Numbered from the stretch's first letter, positions 45,043-53,822 are shown. The stretch is DNA of 64,000 bases from Thermolongibacillus altinsuensis (GCF_004341205.1 NZ_SLUL01000006.1:124001-188000), one strand, 5' to 3'. Notes: a model not told the origin generated them from the letters alone. Translations and numbers: made by a program.

Positions 45043-45255
45043 AGATTCAAGTTGAGTTTCCGACATATCTCATCATGAATAGAAGACCGCTTTTCTGCCA
45101 TAGGCGGCAAGATGTTTCTTGCCGCCCCGGCATGCTAGAAGCATGCCGATTCCGAACGTAAAACGCATGACAGACAAATTCATTTGTCTGATGGCGTTTT
45201 TGTTCGGAGAAGTGGCAGAAAAGCTTGTTTATGTCGGAAAATTAAGCTTATCATA
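45043..45255 (+). repeat. Structured 213-bp repeat, copy C
   Basis: Nearly identical to copy B. In the long stem a C to T change at 45201 still pairs with G at 45158 as a wobble. It lies in direct orientation to copy B, 2.45 kb away, and just upstream of the EamA gene. Confidence 0.88.
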
Positions 45256-45472
45256 TATACTCCAAAATAATATGTTATCCCTCTCTTCTTTCTCTCTTCT
45301 CTCCCCACCTTCCTTCAAACCTCTCGCAAAAACTTGACTTACACGAAAAATGAAAGAAGAAATATACACCAAAATATGTTATATTCATTCTATACGATTT
45401 TTCAGAAAACATTTGGAAGAATCACCAACCAATTCATTCACAGAAACATTCCGTATTCGGGAGAGAGAAAAC

Positions 45473-46363
45473 ATGAAAATGAAAGAAATAGGGGCTTTAT
45501 TCCTTCTTGCTGCTCTATGGGGGGCATCCTTTTTATTTATGCGGATTTCCTCCCCTGTGATCGGTCCGGTTTTAACAATCGAACTGAGAGTGCTTCTTGC
45601 TGGCATCGTCCTTTTACTCTATGCCTGGCTATTCAAAAAGACGACGAATATGAAAGAGCATTGGAAGGAGTATTTAATACTCGGCGCTTTGAATGCAGCC
45701 ATTCCGTTCACATTCATTGCCACTGCAACGTTGTACTTAAATGCTTCTTTGGCGGCGATCTTAAATTCAACGACTCCTTTGTTTACTGCTCTCGCCTCAA
45801 TGTTTTTTTTAAAAGAACCGTTGAATGCAAAAAAATGGTTAGGAATCGCGATGGGGACATTGGGCGTTTTCGTTTTAGTCGGATGGAGCCCAGTGCCTTT
45901 TTCAACACAAACAGCGTTTGCAGCATTATTATCGATTTTGGCAGCATTATCCTATGGATGTGCAGGGATCTATGCCAAAAAAGCATTTACGGGCATATCC
46001 TCTTTAACCATGGCGATCGGCCAACAACTTGGAGCTGCGGTTTTGTTGCTTCCTTTAGCCATCATCTATGTTCCAACAAAGCCGATTCCCTCCATCGTTG
46101 TATATTCTGTTATTGGGCTTGCCGTATTTTGCACATCCATCGCATACTTATTCTATTTCTACCTTCTTGCCAACGTAGGCCCGACAAAAACGTTGAGCGT
46201 GACGTTTCTTGTTCCATTATTTGGTGTAATCTGGGGAATTGTTTTTTTAGATGAGAAAGTAACATCGGGGATGATGGTTGGATTAATCATTATTTTAACA
46301 AGCATCTTTCTAATGTCCGATGTAAAAATCGCATTAAAACGTAATGAACTTTCCAATGAATAG
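45473..46363 (+). CDS. EamA-family (DMT) transporter
   Basis: The ATG at 45473 follows GGGAGAG. The 296-residue protein has ten membrane segments in two EamA repeats; LAALWGASFLFMRISSP opens the first and IAYLFYFYLLANVGPTKT lies in the second. It is probably an exporter of amino acids or related metabolites. Monocistronic, downstream of repeat copy C; TTGACT at about 45326 may be its -35. Confidence 0.85.
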   Translation: MKMKEIGALFLLAALWGASFLFMRISSPVIGPVLTIELRVLLAGIVLLLYAWLFKKTTNMKEHWKEYLILGALNAAIPFTFIATATLYLNASLAAILNSTTPLFTALASMFFLKEPLNAKKWLGIAMGTLGVFVLVGWSPVPFSTQTAFAALLSILAALSYGCAGIYAKKAFTGISSLTMAIGQQLGAAVLLLPLAIIYVPTKPIPSIVVYSVIGLAVFCTSIAYLFYFYLLANVGPTKTLSVTFLVPLFGVIWGIVFLDEKVTSGMMVGLIIILTSIFLMSDVKIALKRNELSNE

Positions 46364-46515
46364 TATCTTTCCTACTTCCTGATCAGTACAAAGTTAAAAA
46401 AGTTTTCTTATGAACGTTATTTCTAAAACACCGCAACTGCCATCCATATTTCTAATCATCGCATCGTTTTATTACAGACCTAACTCCGTAAATAGATTAA
46501 CGGGAGGAGAAAAAG

Positions 46516-46995
46516 ATGAAGGTTTACATTCGCGAAGTACAACGTGCTCCATGGTACTTTTACGTTCCTGTTATCTTGATCGCTTGTCTATCATGGTACG
46601 AATTTTTCCAACAAATTATTTTTAGGGTTCCGTTCGGGAACACCCCTGCCAGCAATACAGAAATATGGATTATTTGGATTGCATTTGGAATTCTAACTCC
46701 TTTTATCTTTCTCTACATGAAGCTAGTTACAGAAATCCGCGAAGACGGCATTTATGTACGCTTTGTTCCATTTGTCAAACGTTTTTTCGCTTACCATGAA
46801 ATAAAACATGTCAAAGCGTGTACATACAACCCTTTCGTTTACGGCGGCTGGGGAATCCGCTGGCATCCAACAAAAGGCTGGGCTTACAATATGCGAGGAA
46901 ACAAAGGGATATTGATTGAATTCAAAAACGGCAAACAGGTTTTAATCGGTTCGGAAAAATCGGAAGAACTTGTGCACTATATAAAATTGGATTAA
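46516..46995 (+). CDS. Small membrane protein, DUF6141-like
   Basis: A 159-residue protein with two N-terminal membrane segments (about 14-32 and 50-70), then a soluble part with a PH-like strand pattern: EIREDGIYVRFVPF, GGWGIRWHPTKGWAYNMRG and GILIEFKNGKQVLIGS. GGGAGGAG precedes the ATG. I recall this layout from DUF6141 proteins but function is unknown. It ends in a good terminator. Confidence 0.7.
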   Translation: MKVYIREVQRAPWYFYVPVILIACLSWYEFFQQIIFRVPFGNTPASNTEIWIIWIAFGILTPFIFLYMKLVTEIREDGIYVRFVPFVKRFFAYHEIKHVKACTYNPFVYGGWGIRWHPTKGWAYNMRGNKGILIEFKNGKQVLIGSEKSEELVHYIKLD

Positions 46996-47002
46996 CAAAA
47001 AC

Positions 47003-47031
47003 AGGTTGCTTGATTTCCGGCAACCTTTTTT
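47003..47031 (+). terminator. Terminator of the DUF6141-like gene
   Basis: AGGTTGC / GCAACCT stem, then TTTTTT. Confidence 0.8.
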
Positions 47032-47119
47032 CTGTATTTTTGAGAAAAAATGAACCATCTTCTCCTCCACTTCGCCTACATAGTAGAAATCAATTTTGGT
47101 AAAGAAAGGAGGGGTCTGT

Positions 47120-47680
47120 ATGAATAGCGATCAAGAGCTTTTGCTCAAGTGCAGAAGCGGCATAAAAGACGCTTTTTATGAGTTGGTGTCGCCTCATTTA
47201 GCAAAAGCGTATCGCATTGCGTTTACGATTTTGCGTTCCCATCATGATGCGGAAGATGCCGTGCAGAATAGCTTATTGGAAGCATATCGTGCCATCATGG
47301 AAAATAAGGAAATTCACAACTTTTCCGCATGGTTTCACCAACTTATCGTTCATCGATCCATCGACTTGGCAAGAAAGCACTTAAAAGAAAAAAATTATGC
47401 AGAAATAACGGATATTCTTTCGTTCATACCCGATCATAAAAATTTACCGATTGATGACTTAATTGATAAGGAATATAAAGGCGAATTAATCTCCTACATT
47501 TTAAGGCTCGATATGAAATATCGCATCGTTATTGTGCTGCATTACTATCACGACATGAAAATTAGCGACATCGCCAAGTTGTTAAATATAAAAGAAGGCA
47601 CAGTCAAATCACGGCTATTCCAAGCGCGGAACTTGCTGTATCGCTATTACCAATTAGATCGAAAGGAGGAACTCCATTGA
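47120..47680 (+). CDS. ECF-type RNA polymerase sigma factor
   Basis: The ATG at 47120 follows GGAGGGG. The 186-residue protein has sigma region 2 (AYRIAFTILRSHHDAEDAVQ, then WFHQLIVHRSID) and region 4 (YRIVIVLHYYHDMKISDIAK with the helix-turn-helix LLNIKEGTVKSRLFQAR). It is an extracytoplasmic-function sigma factor. Its stop overlaps the start of the membrane protein behind it, which is probably its anti-sigma factor. Stimulus unknown. Confidence 0.9.
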   Translation: MNSDQELLLKCRSGIKDAFYELVSPHLAKAYRIAFTILRSHHDAEDAVQNSLLEAYRAIMENKEIHNFSAWFHQLIVHRSIDLARKHLKEKNYAEITDILSFIPDHKNLPIDDLIDKEYKGELISYILRLDMKYRIVIVLHYYHDMKISDIAKLLNIKEGTVKSRLFQARNLLYRYYQLDRKEELH

Positions 47681-49230
47681 AATTCCAAGATGATTTTTTA
47701 AAACAAGAAGTACAAAAATCAATCGATCAAATAAAAGTTCCGGAAAGTATATTTACTTTTGCGAAAGAACTTCCTTATCAAATAGAAGAACAGGCAAAAC
47801 CAAAACTGCTACGTAATTCAAAGTGGAAAAAGTGGTTAACCATTGCTGCCGCTTCGGTAACGATTGGCATCTCAGCGGGCGCTTATCTGTCTCCAACGTT
47901 TGCCGCATATATCAAATCGTTTTTTGTTCGTCCTGACCTCGATGAAGGATTGCAAACAGCCGCAAAAGAAGGGTTTTCCGAAAAAAAAGAATACTCCGTT
48001 ACTGATAACGGCATTACATTAAAAGTAAAAGAAGTGATGGCAGACACAAACCGCCTCATTCTCACCTACAGCTTAGAAAACGAAAACGGTGAATTCATCG
48101 ACCCAACCATCCTTTTCGAATCCGAGCAATGGGCACCAGGAAGAACTGAATATTTTGTGAAAGATTTAAATGCGTTTTACATTACAGATAAGGATGGTGA
48201 TATTGTATCGCGAAGCACAAATTATGGAACAAAAAAAGGACGATTTGTAACCCAACATATTCATCGTGTGTTTCCGCACCATCCTTACGCCGATCTGATG
48301 TTTGAGTTAAACCATTCAGCTGTCGATTCTAAACAACTTTTCGCCAACATTACAATCAATAAAATCGGTTCAATCGAAGGAAAATGGAATTTAAAAGTTC
48401 CTGTTCATATTGAGAAAAGCATGATGGCAACAAAAACGTTACCTGTCGACAAACAATATGTAACACGTGAAGGATTGGCTGTTACATTTAAAAATGTTGT
48501 TTATTCCCCTACTTTAACAAGTTTAAATTTTGAAACAAAGTGGACAGAAAAAGGGAAACAATTAATAGAAAGTCATCGCGAATATGGAGGAATGGAGAAA
48601 TCCTTCCATAGACTTCTTTACGATATTATTGACAGCAAAGGAAACATAGTTGCTACAACATTTCCGAAAAAACTCGATTATAATTCAACAGGTCTCGTCT
48701 TCTCTGAACATAATCAAGTCTCTTCTCAACAAACTGAGACAATTCATTGGCGCAATTCATTTATCCCACTTCCAAAGGGAGAAAAGCTGACATTTGTTTT
48801 TCGTGGAATTGAAAGAATGGAGTATCCAAATAAATCGATTACCTTTCACCCAACCAAATTAAACGAGAAACCTGTTTCGCTTGATTACAAGGGTAACTTA
48901 TTGACCATTCAGAATTTTAAACTGGAAACAAACAAAGACGGTAAACGAGTAGGAATATTAGAAATAGAAGAAAGAATACCTCTTGGAGGAGTTAGTTACG
49001 AGCTAAGCGACGAGAAAGGAAATATATTAGAAATTAACTACAAGAGCTCTTCCAGCGTATTTACAATCGACTATGATGAGCATTCAATGACCTATCGAGT
49101 AAAAAACAAATTAGAAATAGAAGGAATCGAGCAAATGCCAAAACAACTCACCCTCACATTAAAAACGGCAACGGTTTTATACAAAGATGAAAATTGGAAA
49201 GTTCCAATTCCATCTCCTTCAGAAAAGTAA
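47677..49230 (+). CDS. DUF4179 membrane protein, probable anti-sigma factor
   Basis: A 517-residue protein starting at TTG with AAGGAGG upstream and a 4-bp overlap with the sigma gene. The cytosolic N-terminus (residues 1-48) contains KVPESIFTFAKELPYQIE; one membrane segment WLTIAAASVTIGISAGAYL follows; the rest is outside and beta-rich, as in DUF4179 proteins (domain near residues 50-140). The arrangement is that of ECF anti-sigma factors. A large extracellular domain of about 440 residues suggests that it senses something at the wall. Confidence 0.8.
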   Translation: MKFQDDFLKQEVQKSIDQIKVPESIFTFAKELPYQIEEQAKPKLLRNSKWKKWLTIAAASVTIGISAGAYLSPTFAAYIKSFFVRPDLDEGLQTAAKEGFSEKKEYSVTDNGITLKVKEVMADTNRLILTYSLENENGEFIDPTILFESEQWAPGRTEYFVKDLNAFYITDKDGDIVSRSTNYGTKKGRFVTQHIHRVFPHHPYADLMFELNHSAVDSKQLFANITINKIGSIEGKWNLKVPVHIEKSMMATKTLPVDKQYVTREGLAVTFKNVVYSPTLTSLNFETKWTEKGKQLIESHREYGGMEKSFHRLLYDIIDSKGNIVATTFPKKLDYNSTGLVFSEHNQVSSQQTETIHWRNSFIPLPKGEKLTFVFRGIERMEYPNKSITFHPTKLNEKPVSLDYKGNLLTIQNFKLETNKDGKRVGILEIEERIPLGGVSYELSDEKGNILEINYKSSSSVFTIDYDEHSMTYRVKNKLEIEGIEQMPKQLTLTLKTATVLYKDENWKVPIPSPSEK

Positions 49231-49245
49231 GAATCACTTTCATAC

Positions 49246-49274
49246 AAAAGGACAGATCGCGGATCTGTCCTTTT
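49246..49274 (+). terminator. Terminator of the sigma/anti-sigma operon
   Basis: Perfect 13-bp stem AAAAGGACAGATC / GATCTGTCCTTTT with a 3-nt loop. Confidence 0.85.
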
Positions 49275-49331
49275 GTATTTTCAAACCACCCATTCACGAG
49301 TCAATGAGTTTTCATGTCACCTTGTGGAGAA

Positions 49332-49448
49332 TTAATAACCGCCATATCCTCCAAATCTGCCGAAACCTGTACAAGCACATCCCACAATAACAAGTAAGAC
49401 GAATAAGACAACAACTAAGGCAAACGTACCGCGAAATCCATCACTCAT
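49332..49448 (-). CDS. yjcZ: YjcZ-family small sporulation membrane protein
   Basis: A 38-residue peptide, MSDGFRGTFALVVVLFVLLV followed by IVGCACTGFGRFGGYGGY. The hydrophobic core and Gly/Tyr-rich tail are the hallmark of YjcZ proteins, which are made in sporulating Bacillus cells. GGGAGGTGA lies ahead of the ATG. It has its own upstream region, which resembles that of cotS. Confidence 0.85.
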   Translation of the reverse strand: MSDGFRGTFALVVVLFVLLVIVGCACTGFGRFGGYGGY

Positions 49449-49532
49449 CTATATCACCTCCCATCCATAGTGGATAATCAATTTTTTATGAGAATAACGG
49501 TTTGTTACTAGCTCATAAAAACGAATGATTGG

Positions 49533-49628
49533 AATGGCTAAATATGCAATCCTACTTTTAAGATATGTTCTTAAAAAAAATTGGATTGGACGAACTCATC
49601 AATCGAAGGAAAATTCCTCATTTATCCA
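49533..49628 (-). promoter_or_regulatory. yjcZ upstream segment, related to that of cotS, with sigma-K-like -10
   Basis: About 96 bp are similar to 52733-52829 (roughly two thirds identical by eye, no large gaps). On the minus strand CATATCTTA (49559-49567) fits the sigma-K -10 consensus CATANNNTA. A start there would give a leader of about 100 nt before yjcZ. The -35 is not clear. Confidence 0.5.
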
Positions 49629-49639
49629 ATCTTTATGAT

Positions 49640-51448
49640 TTATTTTTTACTGCTAATCACCCAAATATTTGCATTTTTCTGCTTTTTTTGCTTCCTCGTG
49701 CCGCTTTTCTTCTTGTCTCTTTGTTTCTTCCGCACGTTTGCATCTTCATTATCTTCATAAACAACATTAGACTGTTCTACATTATCCTCATAAACAATGT
49801 TAGATTGTTCTACGGCTTGCTTCTTATGTTCACTTTCACGTTTTGGAGTAACTTTTTCTAATATTTCTTTTGATGCTTTATCAACTTGTTCATGAGCTTC
49901 TTCAACGATTTTCGCGCGCATCTCAACTAATTGTGTTTGAATTGCGGCTTGTTCTTTCTCATATTCTTCCTGGCCAATCTCACCGGATGCCAGTGTTGCC
50001 TCTAACTCAGCGATTTTTTTCTTGCCTTCAAGCTCTTTTTCTTCAAGCTTTGCTAATTTTTTCTTCATTTTCTTTTCTAGTTTTTCTTTTGCGATATGCT
50101 TCGCAAGCTCTTCTTTCTCTTCGGCTTTTTCTAATTTCGCTTGTAAAACTAAAACGTTTTGCACAAAGTTTGCCTCTAATTGTTTACGAATGGAAGCCAT
50201 TTCAGCTGATACATCTAGTACTTGTTCCTTCGTACCTTCTTCTGTTACCGATTCAACTGTTACCGCTTCAACAACATGTTCTTCATCCGTTTTTTCTTGT
50301 TCAACTGCTTTCGATTGTTCCCAAACTTCAAGCAGCTCGGAAGCGACTCTGTCCCACTGGTAACGAGAAACAGCCAGTTCTCTTCCTTTTTCCCCCATTC
50401 TTCTCATCAATGACTTATCCGATAATATTTGTGAAATCTTTTCTGCAAAACAGCTCGGATCCTCCGGATTCTCCACGACAAGACCGTTCTCATTTATGAG
50501 AATCACTTCTGGATTGCCTCCCCTTGCCGTTGTTACGATTGGAAGACCTGCTGCCATCGTTTCATAGTGCACCCGCGCCAACGGTTCCTGCCATTGCGAA
50601 GTACATACAAATAAATCCGCTGCAGCAAACCAATTTTGTATTTCATCCGGTGAAACAAATCCTGTCGTTACAACGGGTACTGGCAGTTTTTTTGCTAATG
50701 CCCGTACATAGGCTATATAATCGGTCACAGCTTCTTGGCTAAACCATTTACTTCCTACTATGACGAGAGCTAAATCTTTAAATTTTTTTGAAAGCTCCGG
50801 TAACGCTCGAATTAATTTATCGACCCCTTTATTACGCGAAAGCCTTCCTGCAAATAAAATAACCGTTTTGTTTTCTAAACCATTGGCTCGACGGATTTCA
50901 TTGCGTATTTTTTGCATCTTTGGATGATTTCCTGGTAAAAACCTCTCCGTATCCACCCCGGAATAAATCGTGCGTATCTTTGGTGAAGCTTCTGGATATA
51001 GATCACGTATGACATTTCCAACATAATTACTAACCGTTACAATATTTGATACTTCTCCTAATACTGCTTTTGCTTCTTCTGGATCAATTTTTTCTGGATT
51101 GAACATGTCATTGTGCATGCTTAAGGTAATTTTTGCTTTGGGAGCTACATTTCGGATGGGCATGACGAGGCGTGGACGATTAAAAATGTGGATAAGATCG
51201 AATTGATTCGATTCAACATAACGAACAACGCCCTCTCGATAGATTTCGAATATTTTTCCTGGTACGCGCACATAATGAATTCCGTTGATCGTTTCTTGTT
51301 CTGGAAGGGATGAATCACTAATTCCCAAAACCGTAATATCATGAAATTTGCTTATATGTGGAAGAATACCGGCAATATAAGTTTGGATCGCTCCTCCTAA
51401 TACAGGAGGAATCGGAAGTTTTTCAGTACAAATCATCAAAATTTTCAC
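49640..51448 (-). CDS. cotSA: CotSA-type spore coat glycosyltransferase with long coiled-coil tail
   Basis: Residues 1-380 are a GT-B glycosyltransferase of family 4 as in CotSA: PVLGGAIQTYIAGIL at the start, FAGRLSRNKGVDKLIRALPE and QEPLARVHYETMAAGLPIVTT with the conserved Glu. B. subtilis CotSA ends near residue 377. Here some 220 residues follow: a charged Glu/Lys-rich coiled coil (about 415-540), then VEQSNIVYEDN and VEQSNVVYEDN in tandem and a Lys/Arg-rich end. It lies 2 bp behind cotS. The tail may anchor or cross-link it in the coat. Confidence 0.85.
   Translation of the reverse strand: MKILMICTEKLPIPPVLGGAIQTYIAGILPHISKFHDITVLGISDSSLPEQETINGIHYVRVPGKIFEIYREGVVRYVESNQFDLIHIFNRPRLVMPIRNVAPKAKITLSMHNDMFNPEKIDPEEAKAVLGEVSNIVTVSNYVGNVIRDLYPEASPKIRTIYSGVDTERFLPGNHPKMQKIRNEIRRANGLENKTVILFAGRLSRNKGVDKLIRALPELSKKFKDLALVIVGSKWFSQEAVTDYIAYVRALAKKLPVPVVTTGFVSPDEIQNWFAAADLFVCTSQWQEPLARVHYETMAAGLPIVTTARGGNPEVILINENGLVVENPEDPSCFAEKISQILSDKSLMRRMGEKGRELAVSRYQWDRVASELLEVWEQSKAVEQEKTDEEHVVEAVTVESVTEEGTKEQVLDVSAEMASIRKQLEANFVQNVLVLQAKLEKAEEKEELAKHIAKEKLEKKMKKKLAKLEEKELEGKKKIAELEATLASGEIGQEEYEKEQAAIQTQLVEMRAKIVEEAHEQVDKASKEILEKVTPKRESEHKKQAVEQSNIVYEDNVEQSNVVYEDNEDANVRKKQRDKKKSGTRKQKKQKNANIWVISSKK
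49748..49813 (-). repeat. 33-bp tandem repeat inside cotSA
   Basis: Two adjacent 33-bp units (49748-49780 and 49781-49813) with few differences encode the duplicated VEQSN-x-VYEDN peptide in the tail of CotSA. Confidence 0.85.
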
Positions 51449-51450
51449 GT

Positions 51451-52548
51451 TTATTCCACTCCCTTCCAGTCATTTTCGATTTCTTCCAACACAGGCCACT
51501 TGGACTGATCGGTTTCGACAATCGTTTGAATTAATTGTGTTGTTGTTGGTTCATTGAGAAATAGCTCAGGTTCATACACGACTTCTTTTATATTCTTATA
51601 AAATTCGGTTGGCAGCGACAAATCAATCATTAAAACCTCATATAATGAAGCGGAGATCGGATTTGCTTCATGGTACGCCTTAATCATTTCCCGTACCCAC
51701 TCTACATCCCACCTATATAAATCTGCCATGGTACCGGAAATCAACTTTCTTAAATCACGAATCGGAAGGTCAAATGCGACACCGTCAAGGTCAATAATCC
51801 ACATTCCGTTTTCTCCCATTTGTCCGTTGGACCAACCATAGTCCTGGTGAACTAACCCCCAATACGCATTTCCTTGCTTGATTAATTCAAAATAGCTGGA
51901 TTGATTGATTCGTTCTAGACTCCTTTTTGCTTGCTCCTCAAAGATATCTACCACATTCAATAAGTGTGAACTTGCCGCTGTTTCCTCATAAGCTTTAGCA
52001 ATGCTTCGAAACCAATCCATTTTCGTAATGACCTTTTCATAGCTTTTTGGCCACTTGCGCAATCTTGAAGCAATTTCAGCCTGTTCAGGAGGAATATACC
52101 CCTTGCTTAAACGATGGAATTCACCGAGAGCGTAACAAAGCTGCTTGGCTCCTTCCAAATCTTTTGTAACAGGTGCCAATGGTTCGATCCATTCGGCAAC
52201 GAACCATAGCTTCCCACCCGCTTCAACATAATTGCTTCCGTCCTTTGTTTTTATAATGGGCGGCACCCTTGCTTTCTGAACATCAACCAAATATTCTTGA
52301 GCCCCCAGACTGAACAAACTTCTAGTTGGTCTTCGGTGTAACAGTTTCAAACTTTTTGGCCCTGAATTTGTCTCAAGCTTCCAAATAGCTCCGCCTTTGT
52401 CCGGCTTAGTTGTGACTACTTGAATGCTCCGAACGGATAAATCGTAACTTTTAAGAACCTCTTCTGCTAATTGCTCAATATAGTCGGGTACAAAAAATTC
52501 ATGCGTAAGTTCATCAACGATCCACGGTTCGATTACGATCTTTTCCAT
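51451..52548 (-). CDS. cotS: CotS-family spore coat protein
   Basis: A 365-residue kinase-fold protein of the CotS/YutH family. It retains the aminoglycoside-kinase-like motif HQDYGWSNGQ and the metal Asp in WIIDLDGVAFD, and its ATP-site Lys may be in SLKLLHRRP. GGGAGGGAT precedes the ATG. It forms an operon with cotSA, in which CotS would be deposited in the coat in the mother cell. Gene order is cotS-cotSA on the transcribed strand. Confidence 0.88.
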   Translation of the reverse strand: MEKIVIEPWIVDELTHEFFVPDYIEQLAEEVLKSYDLSVRSIQVVTTKPDKGGAIWKLETNSGPKSLKLLHRRPTRSLFSLGAQEYLVDVQKARVPPIIKTKDGSNYVEAGGKLWFVAEWIEPLAPVTKDLEGAKQLCYALGEFHRLSKGYIPPEQAEIASRLRKWPKSYEKVITKMDWFRSIAKAYEETAASSHLLNVVDIFEEQAKRSLERINQSSYFELIKQGNAYWGLVHQDYGWSNGQMGENGMWIIDLDGVAFDLPIRDLRKLISGTMADLYRWDVEWVREMIKAYHEANPISASLYEVLMIDLSLPTEFYKNIKEVVYEPELFLNEPTTTQLIQTIVETDQSKWPVLEEIENDWKGVE

Positions 52549-52564
52549 ACGATCCCTCCCTCTA

Positions 52565-52651
52565 TCAAATAACGATTTTTTTCATGCCTTCTCGCAATTC
52601 GGCATACATCCCTTCCGGAAGGATTGACTCGTTGTATCGTTCTTCTTTCAC
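52565..52651 (-). CDS. Possible 28-residue ORF before cotS
   Basis: From a GTG at 52651 the frame reads MKEERYNESILPEGMYAELR and EGMKKIVI, ending 17 bp before cotS. The peptide looks like ordinary protein, but no ribosome site is evident. It may be the end of a lost gene. Low confidence. Confidence 0.25.
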   Translation of the reverse strand: MKEERYNESILPEGMYAELREGMKKIVI

Positions 52652-52732
52652 CCGTTAAGAAATTTGATCATTTTGATATGATTTTTTATTCAAATCTCTT
52701 CATTCCAGAAATGCTCCTATCGAGTATGGGAA

Positions 52733-52829
52733 AATGACTAAACATATGTGTCCATAATAAGGTATGTTATTAAGGAAGAATTGGATTAGGCTAAATCATT
52801 AGTTGATCGGAAAATTTCACATGGATGTA
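52733..52829 (-). promoter_or_regulatory. cotS upstream segment, related to that of yjcZ, with sigma-K-like -10
   Basis: Similar to 49533-49628. On the minus strand CATACCTTA (52758-52766) fits CATANNNTA. A start there gives a leader of about 200 nt that would include the 28-residue ORF. Confidence 0.5.
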
Positions 52830-52890
52830 TATCTAATAACCAAAAGGACGTAAATCGTTGAAGGGACGTTTGTATGTAAGAAGTAAAAAA

Positions 52891-52919
52891 AACGAAGGCA
52901 AATAAAAACTGCCTTCGTT
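52891..52919 (-). terminator. Terminator of the EamA gene at 52929
   Basis: AACGAAGGCA / TGCCTTCGTT stem, 9-nt loop, then TTTTTTT on the minus strand. Confidence 0.9.
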
Positions 52920-52928
52920 CTTGGGAAT

Positions 52929-53822
52929 TTAATTTTCGCTTTGTCTTGTCACAACAACGAATGCTCCGGCTAGGATAAAAAATCCTCCGATAAAAAAGTT
53001 TTGATCCAAATGTTCTCCGAGTAAGAGCCAACCGAAAAATGAGCCGACGAGCGGCTGGAAAAAGAAAAATAAAGAGCCTATTCCCGCATCCATCATTTCC
53101 ATTCCCTTATTCCAGAGAAAAAACGCTCCAGCCGTTGAAACAACGCCGAGATAAAGAATTCCTAATATAACATAAATGTTGTTCAGCACCACATCACTCG
53201 ACTGAATTTCCCAGATCATGAACGGGGTGGTAAAGAAAATGGCAAAAAGAATCGCGTACGTGGTGATGGTCAAAACAGAAAAACGGGAAGATGCTAACTT
53301 CACGTACACAGACAGCAACGCCCAAGTAACAGCCGCACCAACTAAAATGATATTCCCCCAAAAAAAGTGCATCGCATTTGTATGTAAACCAATCACGATG
53401 ACAACCCCGATCGTCGCTAAAAAAAGAGCCAACAGTTTTCGAATGGTGATCGATTCTTTCAAAATAAATCTTGCGAACAACACAATAAATGCCGGCGTTG
53501 CAGATGTAATAAGCGCACCGGTATGGGCATCGGATAATTTTGTCCCGATAAATTGCAGCGAAACAGAAACAAAATAACCAATAAACCCGATCCATCCGAT
53601 TAAAAGCCAATCCTTTCGTTTGAAAGAAGGACGAATTTTCGTTTTCATTTGATTGACTTTCAAGATAAGAAACAACACGACAAAAGCGATGATGTATCGA
53701 AGCCACACTAATGTGATGGGCGGCACGAAATCAAATACATATTTGCTGACGACAAACGTTCCACCCCAAATACTTGCCGCCAATGATAGATAAATCGCAC
53801 CTAAAAAACGATGCTTCACCAT
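52929..53822 (-). CDS. EamA-family (DMT) transporter
   Basis: From the ATG at 53822 (CGGAGG upstream) 297 residues, ten membrane segments, two EamA repeats: AASIWGGTFVVSKYVF opens the first and LGVVSTAGAFFLWNKGMEMM lies in the second. Probable metabolite exporter of unknown substrate. It is the third EamA gene in this window; the three are not close copies. Confidence 0.87.
   Translation of the reverse strand: MVKHRFLGAIYLSLAASIWGGTFVVSKYVFDFVPPITLVWLRYIIAFVVLFLILKVNQMKTKIRPSFKRKDWLLIGWIGFIGYFVSVSLQFIGTKLSDAHTGALITSATPAFIVLFARFILKESITIRKLLALFLATIGVVIVIGLHTNAMHFFWGNIILVGAAVTWALLSVYVKLASSRFSVLTITTYAILFAIFFTTPFMIWEIQSSDVVLNNIYVILGILYLGVVSTAGAFFLWNKGMEMMDAGIGSLFFFFQPLVGSFFGWLLLGEHLDQNFFIGGFFILAGAFVVVTRQSEN

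Noticed and set aside
45334-46254. A 306-codon plus-strand frame overlapping the EamA transporter
   Set aside because: It is rich in Cys, His and Arg and lacks family features. The overlapping frame has ten clear membrane segments and a ribosome site.
49748-49813. Short direct repeats that could suggest a CRISPR array
   Set aside because: Only two adjacent units without spacers, in frame inside cotSA; they encode a duplicated peptide.
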